From NCBI RefSeq assembly GCF_005697565.1, contig NZ_CP040004.1, forward strand, positions 372,001-436,000: a DNA stretch of 64,000 bases, given 5' to 3'. Below, in pieces: positions 51,298 to 59,910 of this stretch. The notes beneath the pieces were generated by a model. The model searched no databases. It was not told where the DNA came from and saw nothing but the letters and a program-made list of their open reading frames with translations. Source of the DNA: Candidatus Nanosynbacter featherlites. GTDB taxonomy: Bacteria; Patescibacteriota; Saccharimonadia; Saccharimonadales; Saccharimonadaceae. Made by a program: the position numbers and the translations under genes. Positions within the stretch are counted from its first letter, which is position 1. The number at the start of each line of letters is the position of its first letter.

Positions 51298-51355
51298 CTA
51301 GCCTTAGGAGCTAGTGCCTTCGGGCGTGAAGGTTCAAGTCCTTTCTGCCGCACCA
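51298..51355 (+). pseudogene. 3' half of split tRNA-Leu(UAG)
   Basis: Anticodon stem-loop, variable arm TGCCTTCGGGCG, T arm with TTCAAGT, acceptor CTGCCGC and ACCA. The 5' acceptor strand and D arm are missing here and lie at 48190. Confidence 0.9.
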
Positions 51356-51447
51356 GAATTGGTATTCAAAAATATCGCCTATAATGGCGATATTTTTCTT
51401 ATTACAAAGCGATTTATACAGACTGATCTCAACAATAAAAATTCTTA

Positions 51448-51477
51448 TTGACTATATCAAAACGCATATGCTACAAT
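51448..51477 (+). promoter_or_regulatory. Promoter of the 51543 gene
   Basis: TTGACT (51448-51453), 18-nt spacer, TACAAT (51472-51477) preceded by TGC. A leader of about 60 nt with a CTAC/GTAG hairpin and AGGAGG (51525-51530) follows. Confidence 0.75.
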
Positions 51478-51542
51478 CGCGCCAAGATAGAAAATAATAC
51501 AAGACATCTACTTTTAGGTAGTCGAGGAGGGTTTATATCACT

Positions 51543-52172
51543 ATGAGCAAAGCAAATAATTATTTCCAGCGGCAACGCATCGGCCTGGCGGTTGTCGGTG
51601 GTATCATGACGCTGATGGTAGCGTTTAGCTTGACACCGACGTTTGCGGGTGTTGTTGCAACCATCACCAACAGCGTAAACACCGCATCAACTGGTACATT
51701 AGTGATGGAAGAAAAGAACCAGGATGGATCAGTTACCTGTACTACTACAGGTAGTGGTAGTGCGACTTGTGCAACCATCAACAAATATGGCGGCCAAGCA
51801 CTCGTTCCAGGCGGCAGCACTGACACCACGGTGAAAATCACTAACAAGGGTAGTATCGCTGCCAGCGCCTTTACTGTCAAGGGTGGCACCTGTACAACTG
51901 AGAACGCACCAGGCGCATCAGTCTCTGGTACTGGTAATTTGTGTAGCAAAATGACTGTTACCGTCCGTGCTAACGGCACACAAGTATGGACTGGTACTGC
52001 AGAAGCTTTCCAGCAAGCAGCAGCACAAGACATCAAGACAGTCGTTGGTCACCCAATTGCACCGAACGAGACCGTCACACTGATCATCACCGCTGCACTC
52101 CCAGCAAACACTGACGCCAGCTTCCAGGGTCGCCAAATCTCACAGCCAATCACCTGGCAATTCAGCGCCTAG
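51543..52172 (+). CDS. TasA/camelysin-like exported protein
   Basis: A 209-residue protein with a signal peptide (basic start, hydrophobic 14-32) and a likely cleavage region TFAGVVATITNS (about 33-44). The mature part is a Ser/Thr/Gly-rich beta domain with three to four Cys. The pattern right after the signal resembles substrates of SipW-type signal peptidases such as TasA, and a SipW-like gene follows 41 bp downstream. It is probably a surface fibre or envelope protein; sequence family membership is inferred from layout. Confidence 0.65.
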   Translation: MSKANNYFQRQRIGLAVVGGIMTLMVAFSLTPTFAGVVATITNSVNTASTGTLVMEEKNQDGSVTCTTTGSGSATCATINKYGGQALVPGGSTDTTVKITNKGSIAASAFTVKGGTCTTENAPGASVSGTGNLCSKMTVTVRANGTQVWTGTAEAFQQAAAQDIKTVVGHPIAPNETVTLIITAALPANTDASFQGRQISQPITWQFSA

Positions 52173-52213
52173 CATCTCATAAATAGCCGTAAAATCTGAT
52201 ACACTAAAGGGTA

Positions 52214-53944
52214 ATGAAATTTAGTAAGACCAGCATTTGGGTAGTCGCAGCACTGAGCCTACTGAGTTTGGGCTCAGTGCTCGTACTACACCTGGCTGGT
52301 TTTCGCTTTTTTACCATCGCAACACCAAGCATGGGCGAAACCGCTCCAGTCGGAACACTAGTCGTCACTAAGCCGCAGCAATCTTACAACAAAGATGACA
52401 TCATCACATTTTATCGTAGCGGCAGCGTCTACACTCACCGCCTAACTAAGATCAATGACGACCACAGCTACACCACTAAAGGTGACCTCAATGCCGTAGA
52501 AGATTCTCTGCCGGTGGCTAACCGAGATGTGATTGGCAAGGCGGTGGTGATTGCGCCTGTGTGGGGCTGGGTCTGGCGGGCCGCGCCGATTTTACTAATT
52601 GGCTGGATCATCGTCTATTTGCTTTCGTGCATCAAACGGCTACGCGAGCGCTGGCGTTGGCCAGTTCGCATCATTGGCGGGACATTGGTGGTTATTTTGG
52701 CGACGCTGATCCTCAACCCATGGCTTCGTGCTGACATGCTCAGCATCGCTACACACCAGAAAAATGACGTGCGACTTCACATTGTCAACACGGGCATTTT
52801 CCCCATTCGTGATGATGACAGCAACCGTGTTCACACTGGTCAGACTGCCATCGTTCGCGCCACCGAAACTGACGCGCAGGGGCATTATATTTACGTGCCA
52901 CGACCGTCCCTTGGGCCAACGGGCGTGGTGTTTGCGCTGTTGTGGTGTCTGTTGCCGCTCTTCATAGCGCTATTGGTAAAATTGCCGCCACCAGAAGAAG
53001 AAATTACTGGTCTACAACTCGTTCATGAGCGACATCGTAACATGGCGTTACTTGCCATTATTATTCTATTTGAAGTGGTACTATTGACCGTACAATTGTC
53101 TTCCCTGGCAGGATTTACCGCGACCATACAAAATAGCACCAACCACGTTCAAGCTCGCGCCTACTTTAAGTGCTCCGAAGCCACCTGGAGCCGTTCACAG
53201 ATCCGTCCAAATCCTCAGCCGTATTTTGCTTGGGCGCTCAATAGCGACTATGCCGCCAACCCTGTTGTGAGCGATCTCTCCGGCAATGGCAACAACGGCA
53301 AACCTTCGCCGAGCGATGGATCACCCAGCCGTGCCAGCGTATCAAACACCGGTTGTGTGCGTGACGACCGCCGTATTTCAGTGTTCAACGGAGTGAATGC
53401 CTGCTTGACTCACGGAACGTCAGCAGACCAAAAGGTCAACCCAGCCCCAAACACCTTCAGCCTGGAAGTCTGGTTTAGTACTACCAGGAAAAGTAATGGA
53501 CGGCTGATGGGTTTTAGCTCACTGTATGAAGGTGATTATAACGGTGGCGGACAAAGTGATCGCCATATTTACATTGATAAAGATGGGCGCGTTGTGTTCG
53601 GTGTTTACAGTGGCAGCATCAGGCTCGTCACTTCACAAGCTGGCGTAAACTATGCTGATGGTCGCTGGCATCACGTCGTTGCTACTATGTCGCCAAATGG
53701 CGCGGCACTATATCTTGACGGTGCTAAAGTAGATACCAATCCATCCATGACTGCCGGCGAAAATGTACCTAATGGTGGCTATTGGAAAGTTGGCTGCGGC
53801 AAATTGACGTATTGGAAAAACGCTGACGGCAGTGACTACCAGGGTCCTAAATATTTTACCGGCAGCATGCAGTACAGCTCAGTCTATACAACCGCCCTCA
53901 CCGAACAACAGGCTCGTGACCACTACTTGGCAGGTGCGTCATAA
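52214..53944 (+). CDS. SipW-type signal peptidase fused to a LamG-like domain
   Basis: The 576-residue protein begins with a membrane segment (8-30) and an S26B peptidase domain: catalytic Ser39 in ATPSMGET, His75 in YTHRLTKI (Ser-His type), and TKGDLNAVEDS. Four more membrane segments follow (about 117-138, 153-168, 238-256, 277-297). The last is followed by LAGFTATIQNS (about 298-308), like the cleavage region of the upstream gene. An extracellular concanavalin/LamG-like domain with YFAWALNSDY, FSLEVWFSTT and RWHHVVATMS follows. The start is leaderless-type (TACACT, 8 nt upstream). Confidence 0.8.
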   Translation: MKFSKTSIWVVAALSLLSLGSVLVLHLAGFRFFTIATPSMGETAPVGTLVVTKPQQSYNKDDIITFYRSGSVYTHRLTKINDDHSYTTKGDLNAVEDSLPVANRDVIGKAVVIAPVWGWVWRAAPILLIGWIIVYLLSCIKRLRERWRWPVRIIGGTLVVILATLILNPWLRADMLSIATHQKNDVRLHIVNTGIFPIRDDDSNRVHTGQTAIVRATETDAQGHYIYVPRPSLGPTGVVFALLWCLLPLFIALLVKLPPPEEEITGLQLVHERHRNMALLAIIILFEVVLLTVQLSSLAGFTATIQNSTNHVQARAYFKCSEATWSRSQIRPNPQPYFAWALNSDYAANPVVSDLSGNGNNGKPSPSDGSPSRASVSNTGCVRDDRRISVFNGVNACLTHGTSADQKVNPAPNTFSLEVWFSTTRKSNGRLMGFSSLYEGDYNGGGQSDRHIYIDKDGRVVFGVYSGSIRLVTSQAGVNYADGRWHHVVATMSPNGAALYLDGAKVDTNPSMTAGENVPNGGYWKVGCGKLTYWKNADGSDYQGPKYFTGSMQYSSVYTTALTEQQARDHYLAGAS

Positions 53945-53955
53945 TAGTGTATAAT
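53927..53955 (+). promoter_or_regulatory. Promoter of tRNA-Val
   Basis: TTGGCA (53927-53932), 17-nt spacer, TATAAT (53950-53955), overlapping the end of the peptidase fusion gene. Confidence 0.7.
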
Positions 53956-53965
53956 ATATAAGTAT

Positions 53966-54042
53966 GGGAAATTAGCTCAGTTGGCTAGAGCGCACGATTC
54001 ACATTCGTGAGGTCACAGGTTCGAGCCCTGTATTTCCCACCA
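53966..54042 (+). tRNA. tRNA-Val (anticodon CAC)
   Basis: Acceptor GGGAAAT/ATTTCCC, D arm GCTCAGTTGGCTAGAGC, anticodon stem CACGA/TCGTG with loop TTCACAT (CAC), T loop TTCGAGC, encoded ACCA. Confidence 0.95.
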
Positions 54043-54054
54043 TTGTTACCTATT

Positions 54055-54669
54055 ATGCCTGAAGTAATTGACGAAAAGATTATACCCTCTTCCCTGACAG
54101 TCGAAAGAGGTGGGTTCCGTAAGAGACCTGTTCCAGTGGAGTTTGAGGTGCGCCACAGAGAGGCTGCCAAGCCCACGCTTCCTGAGCAATCTCCCGTAAT
54201 CCTTGGCATCATCGGACAAGTAGCTATTAGTCCTGACTCCGTGCGCTATACCATGGACGTACGAAAAGAAGGGGTTCATAAAGATCTACGTTTGGCACAA
54301 AACAGCGTTGAGCGAATCGTCGGGAGCAAAAAATCCGTCACTGGAAGCAAAGAGAAGACAATTGTTGACATCATAACCAGAGGAGTGAGCGCCCAGTCGA
54401 TTGACTCGGTTGTTCGTGCATGGTACGACAAAGATCATCTTAATACACGCAGTGTAGAAGCGCAAATTGTCCCAGAAGTCTTAGCTATCGGCTGCTATGC
54501 ACTGCGGGATGTTATGCGTACGGTACGAATAACTGGACAATTACCAAATGAAGTGCCGCTCACTAATGACGATATTCTTTCGTTAGAAGCAGCAAAACGC
54601 CCTGCTATCTACGTGGAGGGGGCACCTGCTTACAGCTTCAATAAGATCGTTGAACGGGCCTACCTCTAG
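54055..54669 (+). CDS. Hypothetical protein, first of three tandem relatives
   Basis: A 204-residue soluble protein that I do not recognise. It starts 12 nt after tRNA-Val and probably shares its transcript. A pattern PVILGIIGQVAISPD...GVHKDLRL in the first half and VLAIGCYALRDVMRTVRITG near the end recurs loosely in the next two genes. Start 54055 (MPEVIDEK) is the first ATG after the tRNA. Confidence 0.6.
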   Translation: MPEVIDEKIIPSSLTVERGGFRKRPVPVEFEVRHREAAKPTLPEQSPVILGIIGQVAISPDSVRYTMDVRKEGVHKDLRLAQNSVERIVGSKKSVTGSKEKTIVDIITRGVSAQSIDSVVRAWYDKDHLNTRSVEAQIVPEVLAIGCYALRDVMRTVRITGQLPNEVPLTNDDILSLEAAKRPAIYVEGAPAYSFNKIVERAYL

Positions 54670-54694
54670 ACTAACTATATACCATGCATGAGTA

Positions 54695-54723
54695 TTGACT
54701 TTTTCTAATCATTGTAGTATTAT
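54695..54723 (+). promoter_or_regulatory. Leaderless-type promoter of the 54731 gene
   Basis: TTGACT (54695-54700), 17-nt spacer, TATTAT (54718-54723), 7 nt before the GTG start. Confidence 0.7.
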
Positions 54724-54730
54724 ATTTTGA

Positions 54731-55192
54731 GTGTTTAGAAAAGTTACGGTAAATGTGGGCGTATTTGACGTGCCTCTTCACGAGTCATCTACAGTACCCA
54801 TTGGCTTGGCGATCCCTGGTGCTCGTGAACCAGACGGCATAGATTTAGTTCTCAGTTCGGATGGAATGCACGAAGATTTGTACGCTGCATATTTACGCCA
54901 TCTGACACCAAAACAGCGATTAGCGATGCCCGACGAAAAGCAGCATCACAGCGCCGAGCTGGGACTTGGTGTGTTTGATGAGAATATTGACAGGCTACCG
55001 AGCATTATTCCTTTCAAGCAAACCACTGAAAAAACCATGGCAGTTGCTGAACCAGCACGACGATTGGCGCTGTGCGCCTTGCATGTCGTCTTGTATGAGC
55101 GATATGATCTCGGCCCATTTAGAAACACCATGGGCACCGTGCAGCTATCCAGGCGCGCCATTGCCCGAGCGGCCAAAGAAATAGCACTATAA
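54731..55192 (+). CDS. Hypothetical protein, second tandem relative
   Basis: A 153-residue soluble protein with GTG start set by the promoter 7 nt upstream. VPIGLAIPGAREPD...GMHEDLYAAYLRHL and LALCALHVVLYERYDLGPF correspond to blocks in the flanking genes. No known domain was recognised. Confidence 0.6.
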   Translation: MFRKVTVNVGVFDVPLHESSTVPIGLAIPGAREPDGIDLVLSSDGMHEDLYAAYLRHLTPKQRLAMPDEKQHHSAELGLGVFDENIDRLPSIIPFKQTTEKTMAVAEPARRLALCALHVVLYERYDLGPFRNTMGTVQLSRRAIARAAKEIAL

Positions 55193-55212
55193 TTTAACCA
55201 TTCAAGGAATAC

Positions 55213-55740
55213 ATGCAAGAAACATTATCATTCACTTCAACCATCTTAGAGCCAGACAAAGTTAAGCGCGAAAATCCTCGCCCTGCTGGGTTTGCGATAT
55301 TTTCTCAAACATTAGAGAAAACAACAGCTCACTTGGTAGTTACTCCAAGCGGCAATCATCAGTCAAGCTATGAAAAATTCTTATCATTACATCCACCTTT
55401 AAAGACAGAGCGGAAGTCATGGAATCCTGACAAAACACCGTTCTTACCAGATGAACCGTTTCTTGCTGTAGGCCTTGCCTATCCACCGCTTCACCCTATC
55501 CCCGCTGTTTATGGAGCAGACCTCACAGAATTTGGTAGGCTACCGCGTGGACTGCGCGTGAGCAAGACACAACTAGACTTGGCTGCTTGTGGTCTCTTTG
55601 TGGTGATGAATGGTATAACAGAGGAAATGAACGGACCGGAGCTGCCAGAAATTAAACTGCAAGAAAGACCAGATGGCATCACGCGTACCGTTACATTTAC
55701 TCCTGAACAATTGGACGAAGCACAGACATACGTGTTATAA
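55213..55740 (+). CDS. Hypothetical protein, third tandem relative
   Basis: A 175-residue soluble protein. RPAGFAIFSQTLEKT...SGNHQSSYEKFLSLH and LDLAACGLFVVMNGITEEMNGPEL match the same two blocks as the upstream genes. It follows 54731 by 20 bp with CAAGGAAT before the ATG, so it is likely cotranscribed. Function unknown. Confidence 0.6.
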   Translation: MQETLSFTSTILEPDKVKRENPRPAGFAIFSQTLEKTTAHLVVTPSGNHQSSYEKFLSLHPPLKTERKSWNPDKTPFLPDEPFLAVGLAYPPLHPIPAVYGADLTEFGRLPRGLRVSKTQLDLAACGLFVVMNGITEEMNGPELPEIKLQERPDGITRTVTFTPEQLDEAQTYVL

Positions 55741-55784
55741 TAACCCTAAAGGAAGGTCTGCTACTAACATCAGACCATATTTTT

Positions 55785-57608
55785 ATGAAGGACGCTAGCA
55801 AGATTCGAAATATTGCCATTATTGCCCACGTCGATCACGGCAAGACGACCATGGTTGATGGGCTACTCAAACAGTCGCGCACATTTCGTGACAACCAGGC
55901 CGAGATGAGCCAAGAACTGATCATGGATTCGGGTGATCAGGAGCACGAACGCGGTATCACCATCACCGCCAAACAGACTTCAATTTTTTACGGTGATTAT
56001 AAAATCAACATCATCGACACGCCGGGGCACGCCGATTTCTCGGGCGAGGTCGAGCGGACGCTGCAGATGGCGGATGGTGTGCTGCTGATCGTCGATGCCC
56101 AGGAAGGGCCGATGCCGCAGACGAAGTTTGTATTGAGCAAGGCACTAGAACTGGGCTTGAAGCCAGTGGTGGTGATTAATAAAATTGATAAACCGGCGCG
56201 GCGAATTGCCGAGGTTGAAGACGAGCTGAGCGATCTATTTTTGGAGCTAGCGACCGATGATAGTCAGCTGCATTATCCGATTTATTACGCCGTTGGGCGC
56301 GATGGCAAGGCGTGGCGGGAGATCCCTGCTGACCCGAGTGAAGACGCCGATCTCACACCAATTTTTGAAGCAATTATCAACGATATCCCAGCGCCGAGCG
56401 TCACGGCTGACGGCGGATTTCAGATGCTGGTGACCAGCCTGCAGTACGATACCTTCCAGGGCAAATACGCCATCGGGCGGATCGCTCGCGGGTCGGTCAA
56501 GCGCGGCCTGGCGGTTAGCTTGCTGAAGCACGGCGAGGTGTCAGGCTCAGCGCGAATCGAGAAAGTTTTTGGTTACCGCGGGCTGAACCGCGAAGAGCTT
56601 GACGAGGCGTTTGCTGGCGACATTGTGGCGCTGGTTGGCGTGAGTGAAGCGCACATTGGCGATACGATTGCTGATAAAGAACAGCCTGAAGCCCTGCCAG
56701 CAATTGCTATCGAAGCGCCGACGTTGAGCATGTATCTCGGCCCAAACACCAGCCCGATGAAAGGACGCGAGGGCGAGTTTACCACCTCGCGGCAAATTGG
56801 CGACCGGTTGCGACGAGAATTGGAAACCAACGTGGCGCTGCGCGTTGAAGAAAACGGTATCGGCTTTACGGTGTCTGGCCGCGGCGAGCTGCACCTGAGC
56901 GTTCTGATCGAGACCATGCGGCGCGAAGGCTTTGAGTTCGAAGTCGGCCGCCCGCAAGTGGTGACCATCACCGATGACGGCGTCGAAAAAGAGCCAATTG
57001 AAGAACTGCAAATCGAGATTAGCAGCGAATTCATCGGCGCGATCAGTCAGGAGCTCGGTGCGCGCCATGCTGAAATGAAATCGCAAGAGACCACCGCCAG
57101 CGGCGCTACCCGCATCACTTATGTGCTGCCAACGCGAGCCCTCATTGGTCTACGCAACGTACTCTTAACCGCCACCAAAGGTACGGTGATCATGAATTCC
57201 CTGCCACATGGCTATCAACCGCTGGGCGGCAAATTGCCAAAGACCCGCGGCGGCGTACTCATCGCCTTTGAAGCTGGCACGACAACGCCGTATGCGCTGC
57301 AGGCGGCTGAGGCACGCGGCGAACTCTTGGTCGGGCCGGGCACGGAAGTGTACGCCGGGATGATTGTCGGTATTTATAACCGCCAAGAAGACATTGAAAT
57401 TAACGTCTGTAAGGCTAAGCACCTGACCAACATGCGCTCCAAATCGTCCGACGGTACAGTGCAGCTGACGCCATTTACGCAGTTTAGCCTGGAGCAATGC
57501 ATCGACTTTATCGAGGACGACGAGCTGCTGGAGGTGACGCCAAAGTCCTTGCGCCTACGCAAACGCTACCTTGATGCCAATGAGCGAAAGCGTGCGGCCA
57601 AGAAGTAG
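55785..57608 (+). CDS. typA: GTP-binding protein TypA/BipA
   Basis: The 607-residue translational GTPase has P-loop [15 protein letters not shown] (about 12-26), [23 protein letters not shown] and NKID motifs, EF-G-like domains and the BipA-specific C-terminal domain. It associates with ribosomes and affects large-subunit assembly and stress responses. It is followed by a strong terminator. Confidence 0.96.
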   Translation: MKDASKIRNIAIIAHVDHGKTTMVDGLLKQSRTFRDNQAEMSQELIMDSGDQEHERGITITAKQTSIFYGDYKINIIDTPGHADFSGEVERTLQMADGVLLIVDAQEGPMPQTKFVLSKALELGLKPVVVINKIDKPARRIAEVEDELSDLFLELATDDSQLHYPIYYAVGRDGKAWREIPADPSEDADLTPIFEAIINDIPAPSVTADGGFQMLVTSLQYDTFQGKYAIGRIARGSVKRGLAVSLLKHGEVSGSARIEKVFGYRGLNREELDEAFAGDIVALVGVSEAHIGDTIADKEQPEALPAIAIEAPTLSMYLGPNTSPMKGREGEFTTSRQIGDRLRRELETNVALRVEENGIGFTVSGRGELHLSVLIETMRREGFEFEVGRPQVVTITDDGVEKEPIEELQIEISSEFIGAISQELGARHAEMKSQETTASGATRITYVLPTRALIGLRNVLLTATKGTVIMNSLPHGYQPLGGKLPKTRGGVLIAFEAGTTTPYALQAAEARGELLVGPGTEVYAGMIVGIYNRQEDIEINVCKAKHLTNMRSKSSDGTVQLTPFTQFSLEQCIDFIEDDELLEVTPKSLRLRKRYLDANERKRAAKK

Positions 57609-57638
57609 TCTCCTGCTCTTGACGACATAGCACATATG

Positions 57639-57667
57639 AAAATCGCCCCGAGCTGAGGGCGATTTTT
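57639..57667 (+). terminator. Terminator of typA
   Basis: AAAATCGCCC (57639-57648) pairs with GGGCGATTTT (57657-57666), then T; usable from both sides. Confidence 0.88.
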
Positions 57668-57688
57668 CATGAATGGAGTGAACCGAGG

Positions 57689-58240
57689 TTAGTCCACCAA
57701 CGTTTCTTTGACGCGCTTTGAAACCACAAAGTATAGTGACAGTAGTCCAGCAACGATGAAATAGATAAATATTCCACCGATGATGCCAACAATTCGTTCT
57801 GCATCAGAATCTTTGCGCATTGAGGCAATGACAATCTGAAGCAAGGTAAAATACGTCGCAGACGTCATGTATGCGGCAATGGCCAGATAGCGGCCAACTT
57901 TTTTCTGTAGGCTAATCAACACGACAGTGGTAAAGGATAGAATAGCAATGATTGGCGCAAAGATGATCGACACAGCGCCTTCAGGACTGCTCAATCTTAG
58001 CACGGCACCGAAGAACATCAGTGTATAGATGATACCACCAAAGCCCATTAGCACTGTCAAAAATGCCAACCAACCTTTGACACCCTTCAGGGAGTTTGCC
58101 ATCACAACATACTGCACGGGACCAGCTGACGGCTGTGCAAAATATTGTTGATTGGTGTTTTCTTGCGTGGTTTGCTCAGAAACATGAGCTTCTGTAACTT
58201 TGGGAGTTTCTGTTGTTTTTTCCTGCGATGTTGTTGCCAT
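57689..58240 (-). CDS. Four-helix membrane protein (DUF2569-like)
   Basis: A 183-residue protein with a Thr/Gln-rich cytosolic N-terminus (1-50), then four membrane segments from KGVKGWLAFLTVLMGFGG on. The GWL-x-F start and four-helix layout resemble DUF2569, function unknown; this match is tentative. It converges with typA and is divergent from the trehalase gene. Confidence 0.6.
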   Translation of the reverse strand: MATTSQEKTTETPKVTEAHVSEQTTQENTNQQYFAQPSAGPVQYVVMANSLKGVKGWLAFLTVLMGFGGIIYTLMFFGAVLRLSSPEGAVSIIFAPIIAILSFTTVVLISLQKKVGRYLAIAAYMTSATYFTLLQIVIASMRKDSDAERIVGIIGGIFIYFIVAGLLSLYFVVSKRVKETLVD

Positions 58241-58310
58241 AATGATTTACATTCTCCTTATGAAAATATCTACTCTAGATTATACCATCGCAACCAGTTA
58301 TAGTAAAAGT

Positions 58311-59909
58311 ATGATAAAGAAAAATGTTGACCAATTTAAACGCTCTTTGGTGCGCACCAGCCAGCGCATCACACCCATCAATCGTAAAGATCCTGATGAA
58401 TTATTTGGGCATCTATTTCACGAAGTCCAAGCACAGCAAATTTACCAAGACGGCAAAACATTCGTGGATGTTGTGCCAAAAAAGCGTTGGCGAAGAATTC
58501 AACGAGAATATTTGGAAGCGTCCAAAAAACCAGACTTCAATCTGCAAGAGTTCGTTAATCAACATTTTCATGATTTTAATCCGTCGCACGCGGGCCACGT
58601 ACCTCAGCCAGCCGAATCAGCGCGCCAACATGTCACGCAGCTGTGGCCACAGCTAAGGCGTCAGGCCCACAAAGCTTCAGGCTCGCTTATTCCCCTGCCG
58701 TACGACTACATTGTGCCCGGCGGACGTTTTTCAGAGCAGTTCTATTGGGACACGTACTTCATCATGCTGGGCTTGGCAGTTGATAACCAATGGGGATTGA
58801 TCAACGGCATGATGAAAAATTATTCCTACATGATCCAACGGTTTGGCTATATCCCGACCGCCAATCGAACATATTTCCTGAGCCGCAGCCAGCCGCCGTT
58901 TTTCTCTGCCATGGTTAAGCTGTTGGCGACGCGTCCGCGAAAAGTTGGTGGCTCAAGCTTGGTACTATTGGAATATTTCCCGCTGCTGTTGACAGAATAC
59001 AAATTCTGGATGAAAGGGCACAAACAACTTGACAGCGCTGACCAGATAGCTACCGGACGAGTGGTGAAAATGCCAAATGGCACCGTTTTGAACCGCTACT
59101 TTGACAATAAGAATACTCCCCGTCCGGAAAGTCGCCGCGAAGACATCGAGACGGCTCAGAAAAGTCCAAATGCCAACAAAGCAAAGATTTACCTGGACTT
59201 GCGGGCTGGCGCAGAAAGCGGCTGGGATTTCAGTTCGCGCTGGTTCGGTGAGGCGTGCTGTATTGAAACCATTCAGACGACCGACATTGTGCCAGTAGAC
59301 CTCAACTGTTTGCTGTATGATCTGGAAATGACCATCGCTCAATGTTACGGCATCTTGAAGCAAAAAGCTCTCCGCAAAAAGTTCATTCAGGCTGCCGAAA
59401 AGCGCGCGGAAGCCATCAGAACATACTGCTGGAATGAAGCGACTGGATTTTTCTATGATTATAATTTCCGCACTGGTCGACAGATGCCACACGCGACGCT
59501 GGCTGGCGTCTTCCCACTTTACAATGGCGTCGCCACCAAGAAACAAGCCGAGCACGTGGCTGAAATGTTACAACGCGAGTTTTTGCGCGATGGCGGGCTT
59601 CGGATGACGCTGGTTGACAATGGTCAGCAATGGGACGCGCCAAACGGCTGGGCACCACTGCAATGGGTGGCGGTTTGTGGCTTGAAGCGATACGGGCTGG
59701 ATGAGCTGGCGGAGGAAATCAGGACACGCTGGCTGGCTTCGACCGAGCGCGTGTTTGCCGACAAAGGCAAGATGATCGAGAAATATGACGTTGATAGCGA
59801 GTCACGCATCGGCGGTGGCGGTGAATATCCGTTGCAAGACGGCTTTGGCTGGACTAATGGCGTGTACGCGGCGCTGTATGATCGGTTTGATGAGCGCTGC
59901 CCAAAGTAG
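58311..59909 (+). CDS. treA: Trehalase (GH37 family)
   Basis: The 532-residue enzyme hydrolyses trehalose to glucose. Signatures: PGGRFSEQFYWDTYF, SGWDFSSRW with the catalytic Asp, and QWDAPNGWAPLQW, with a C-terminal EKYDV and GGGGEYPLQDGFGWTNGV containing the second catalytic acid region. No signal peptide is present, so it is cytosolic. The start at 58311 (MIKKNVDQF) lies 6 nt after TATAGT; upstream in-frame ATGs precede that box. Trehalose is a common actinobacterial sugar, so host-derived trehalose is a plausible substrate. Confidence 0.93.
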   Translation: MIKKNVDQFKRSLVRTSQRITPINRKDPDELFGHLFHEVQAQQIYQDGKTFVDVVPKKRWRRIQREYLEASKKPDFNLQEFVNQHFHDFNPSHAGHVPQPAESARQHVTQLWPQLRRQAHKASGSLIPLPYDYIVPGGRFSEQFYWDTYFIMLGLAVDNQWGLINGMMKNYSYMIQRFGYIPTANRTYFLSRSQPPFFSAMVKLLATRPRKVGGSSLVLLEYFPLLLTEYKFWMKGHKQLDSADQIATGRVVKMPNGTVLNRYFDNKNTPRPESRREDIETAQKSPNANKAKIYLDLRAGAESGWDFSSRWFGEACCIETIQTTDIVPVDLNCLLYDLEMTIAQCYGILKQKALRKKFIQAAEKRAEAIRTYCWNEATGFFYDYNFRTGRQMPHATLAGVFPLYNGVATKKQAEHVAEMLQREFLRDGGLRMTLVDNGQQWDAPNGWAPLQWVAVCGLKRYGLDELAEEIRTRWLASTERVFADKGKMIEKYDVDSESRIGGGGEYPLQDGFGWTNGVYAALYDRFDERCPK

Positions 59910-59910
59910 G

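Larger units (their letters stand above)
48217..51313. mobile_element. Integrative element inserted in tRNA-Leu(UAG)
   Basis: The element (about 3.1 kb) is bounded by a 16-bp direct repeat CTAGCCTTAGGAGCTA at 48217-48232 and 51298-51313, which is the anticodon stem-loop. Contents: decayed tyrosine recombinase, a small EXLDI-like gene, a complete tRNA-Leu(UAG), and a coiled-coil membrane protein. The cargo is markedly more AT-rich than the flanks. The tRNA halves at each end have perfectly matching acceptor arms (GCGGCAG and CTGCCGC), proving that one gene was split. Confidence 0.88.

Noticed and set aside
48190-51355. Group I intron in tRNA-Leu
   Set aside because: Such introns sit in the anticodon loop, but this insert is 3.1 kb, has a direct repeat at its ends, an integrase remnant and another tRNA, and no intron core was seen.
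48167-51478. 16-bp repeat CGCATATGCTACAATC at 48167 and 51463, considered as an outer attachment site
   Set aside because: Both copies are extended -10 promoter sequences outside the split tRNA; the att core is better explained by the anticodon-arm repeat.
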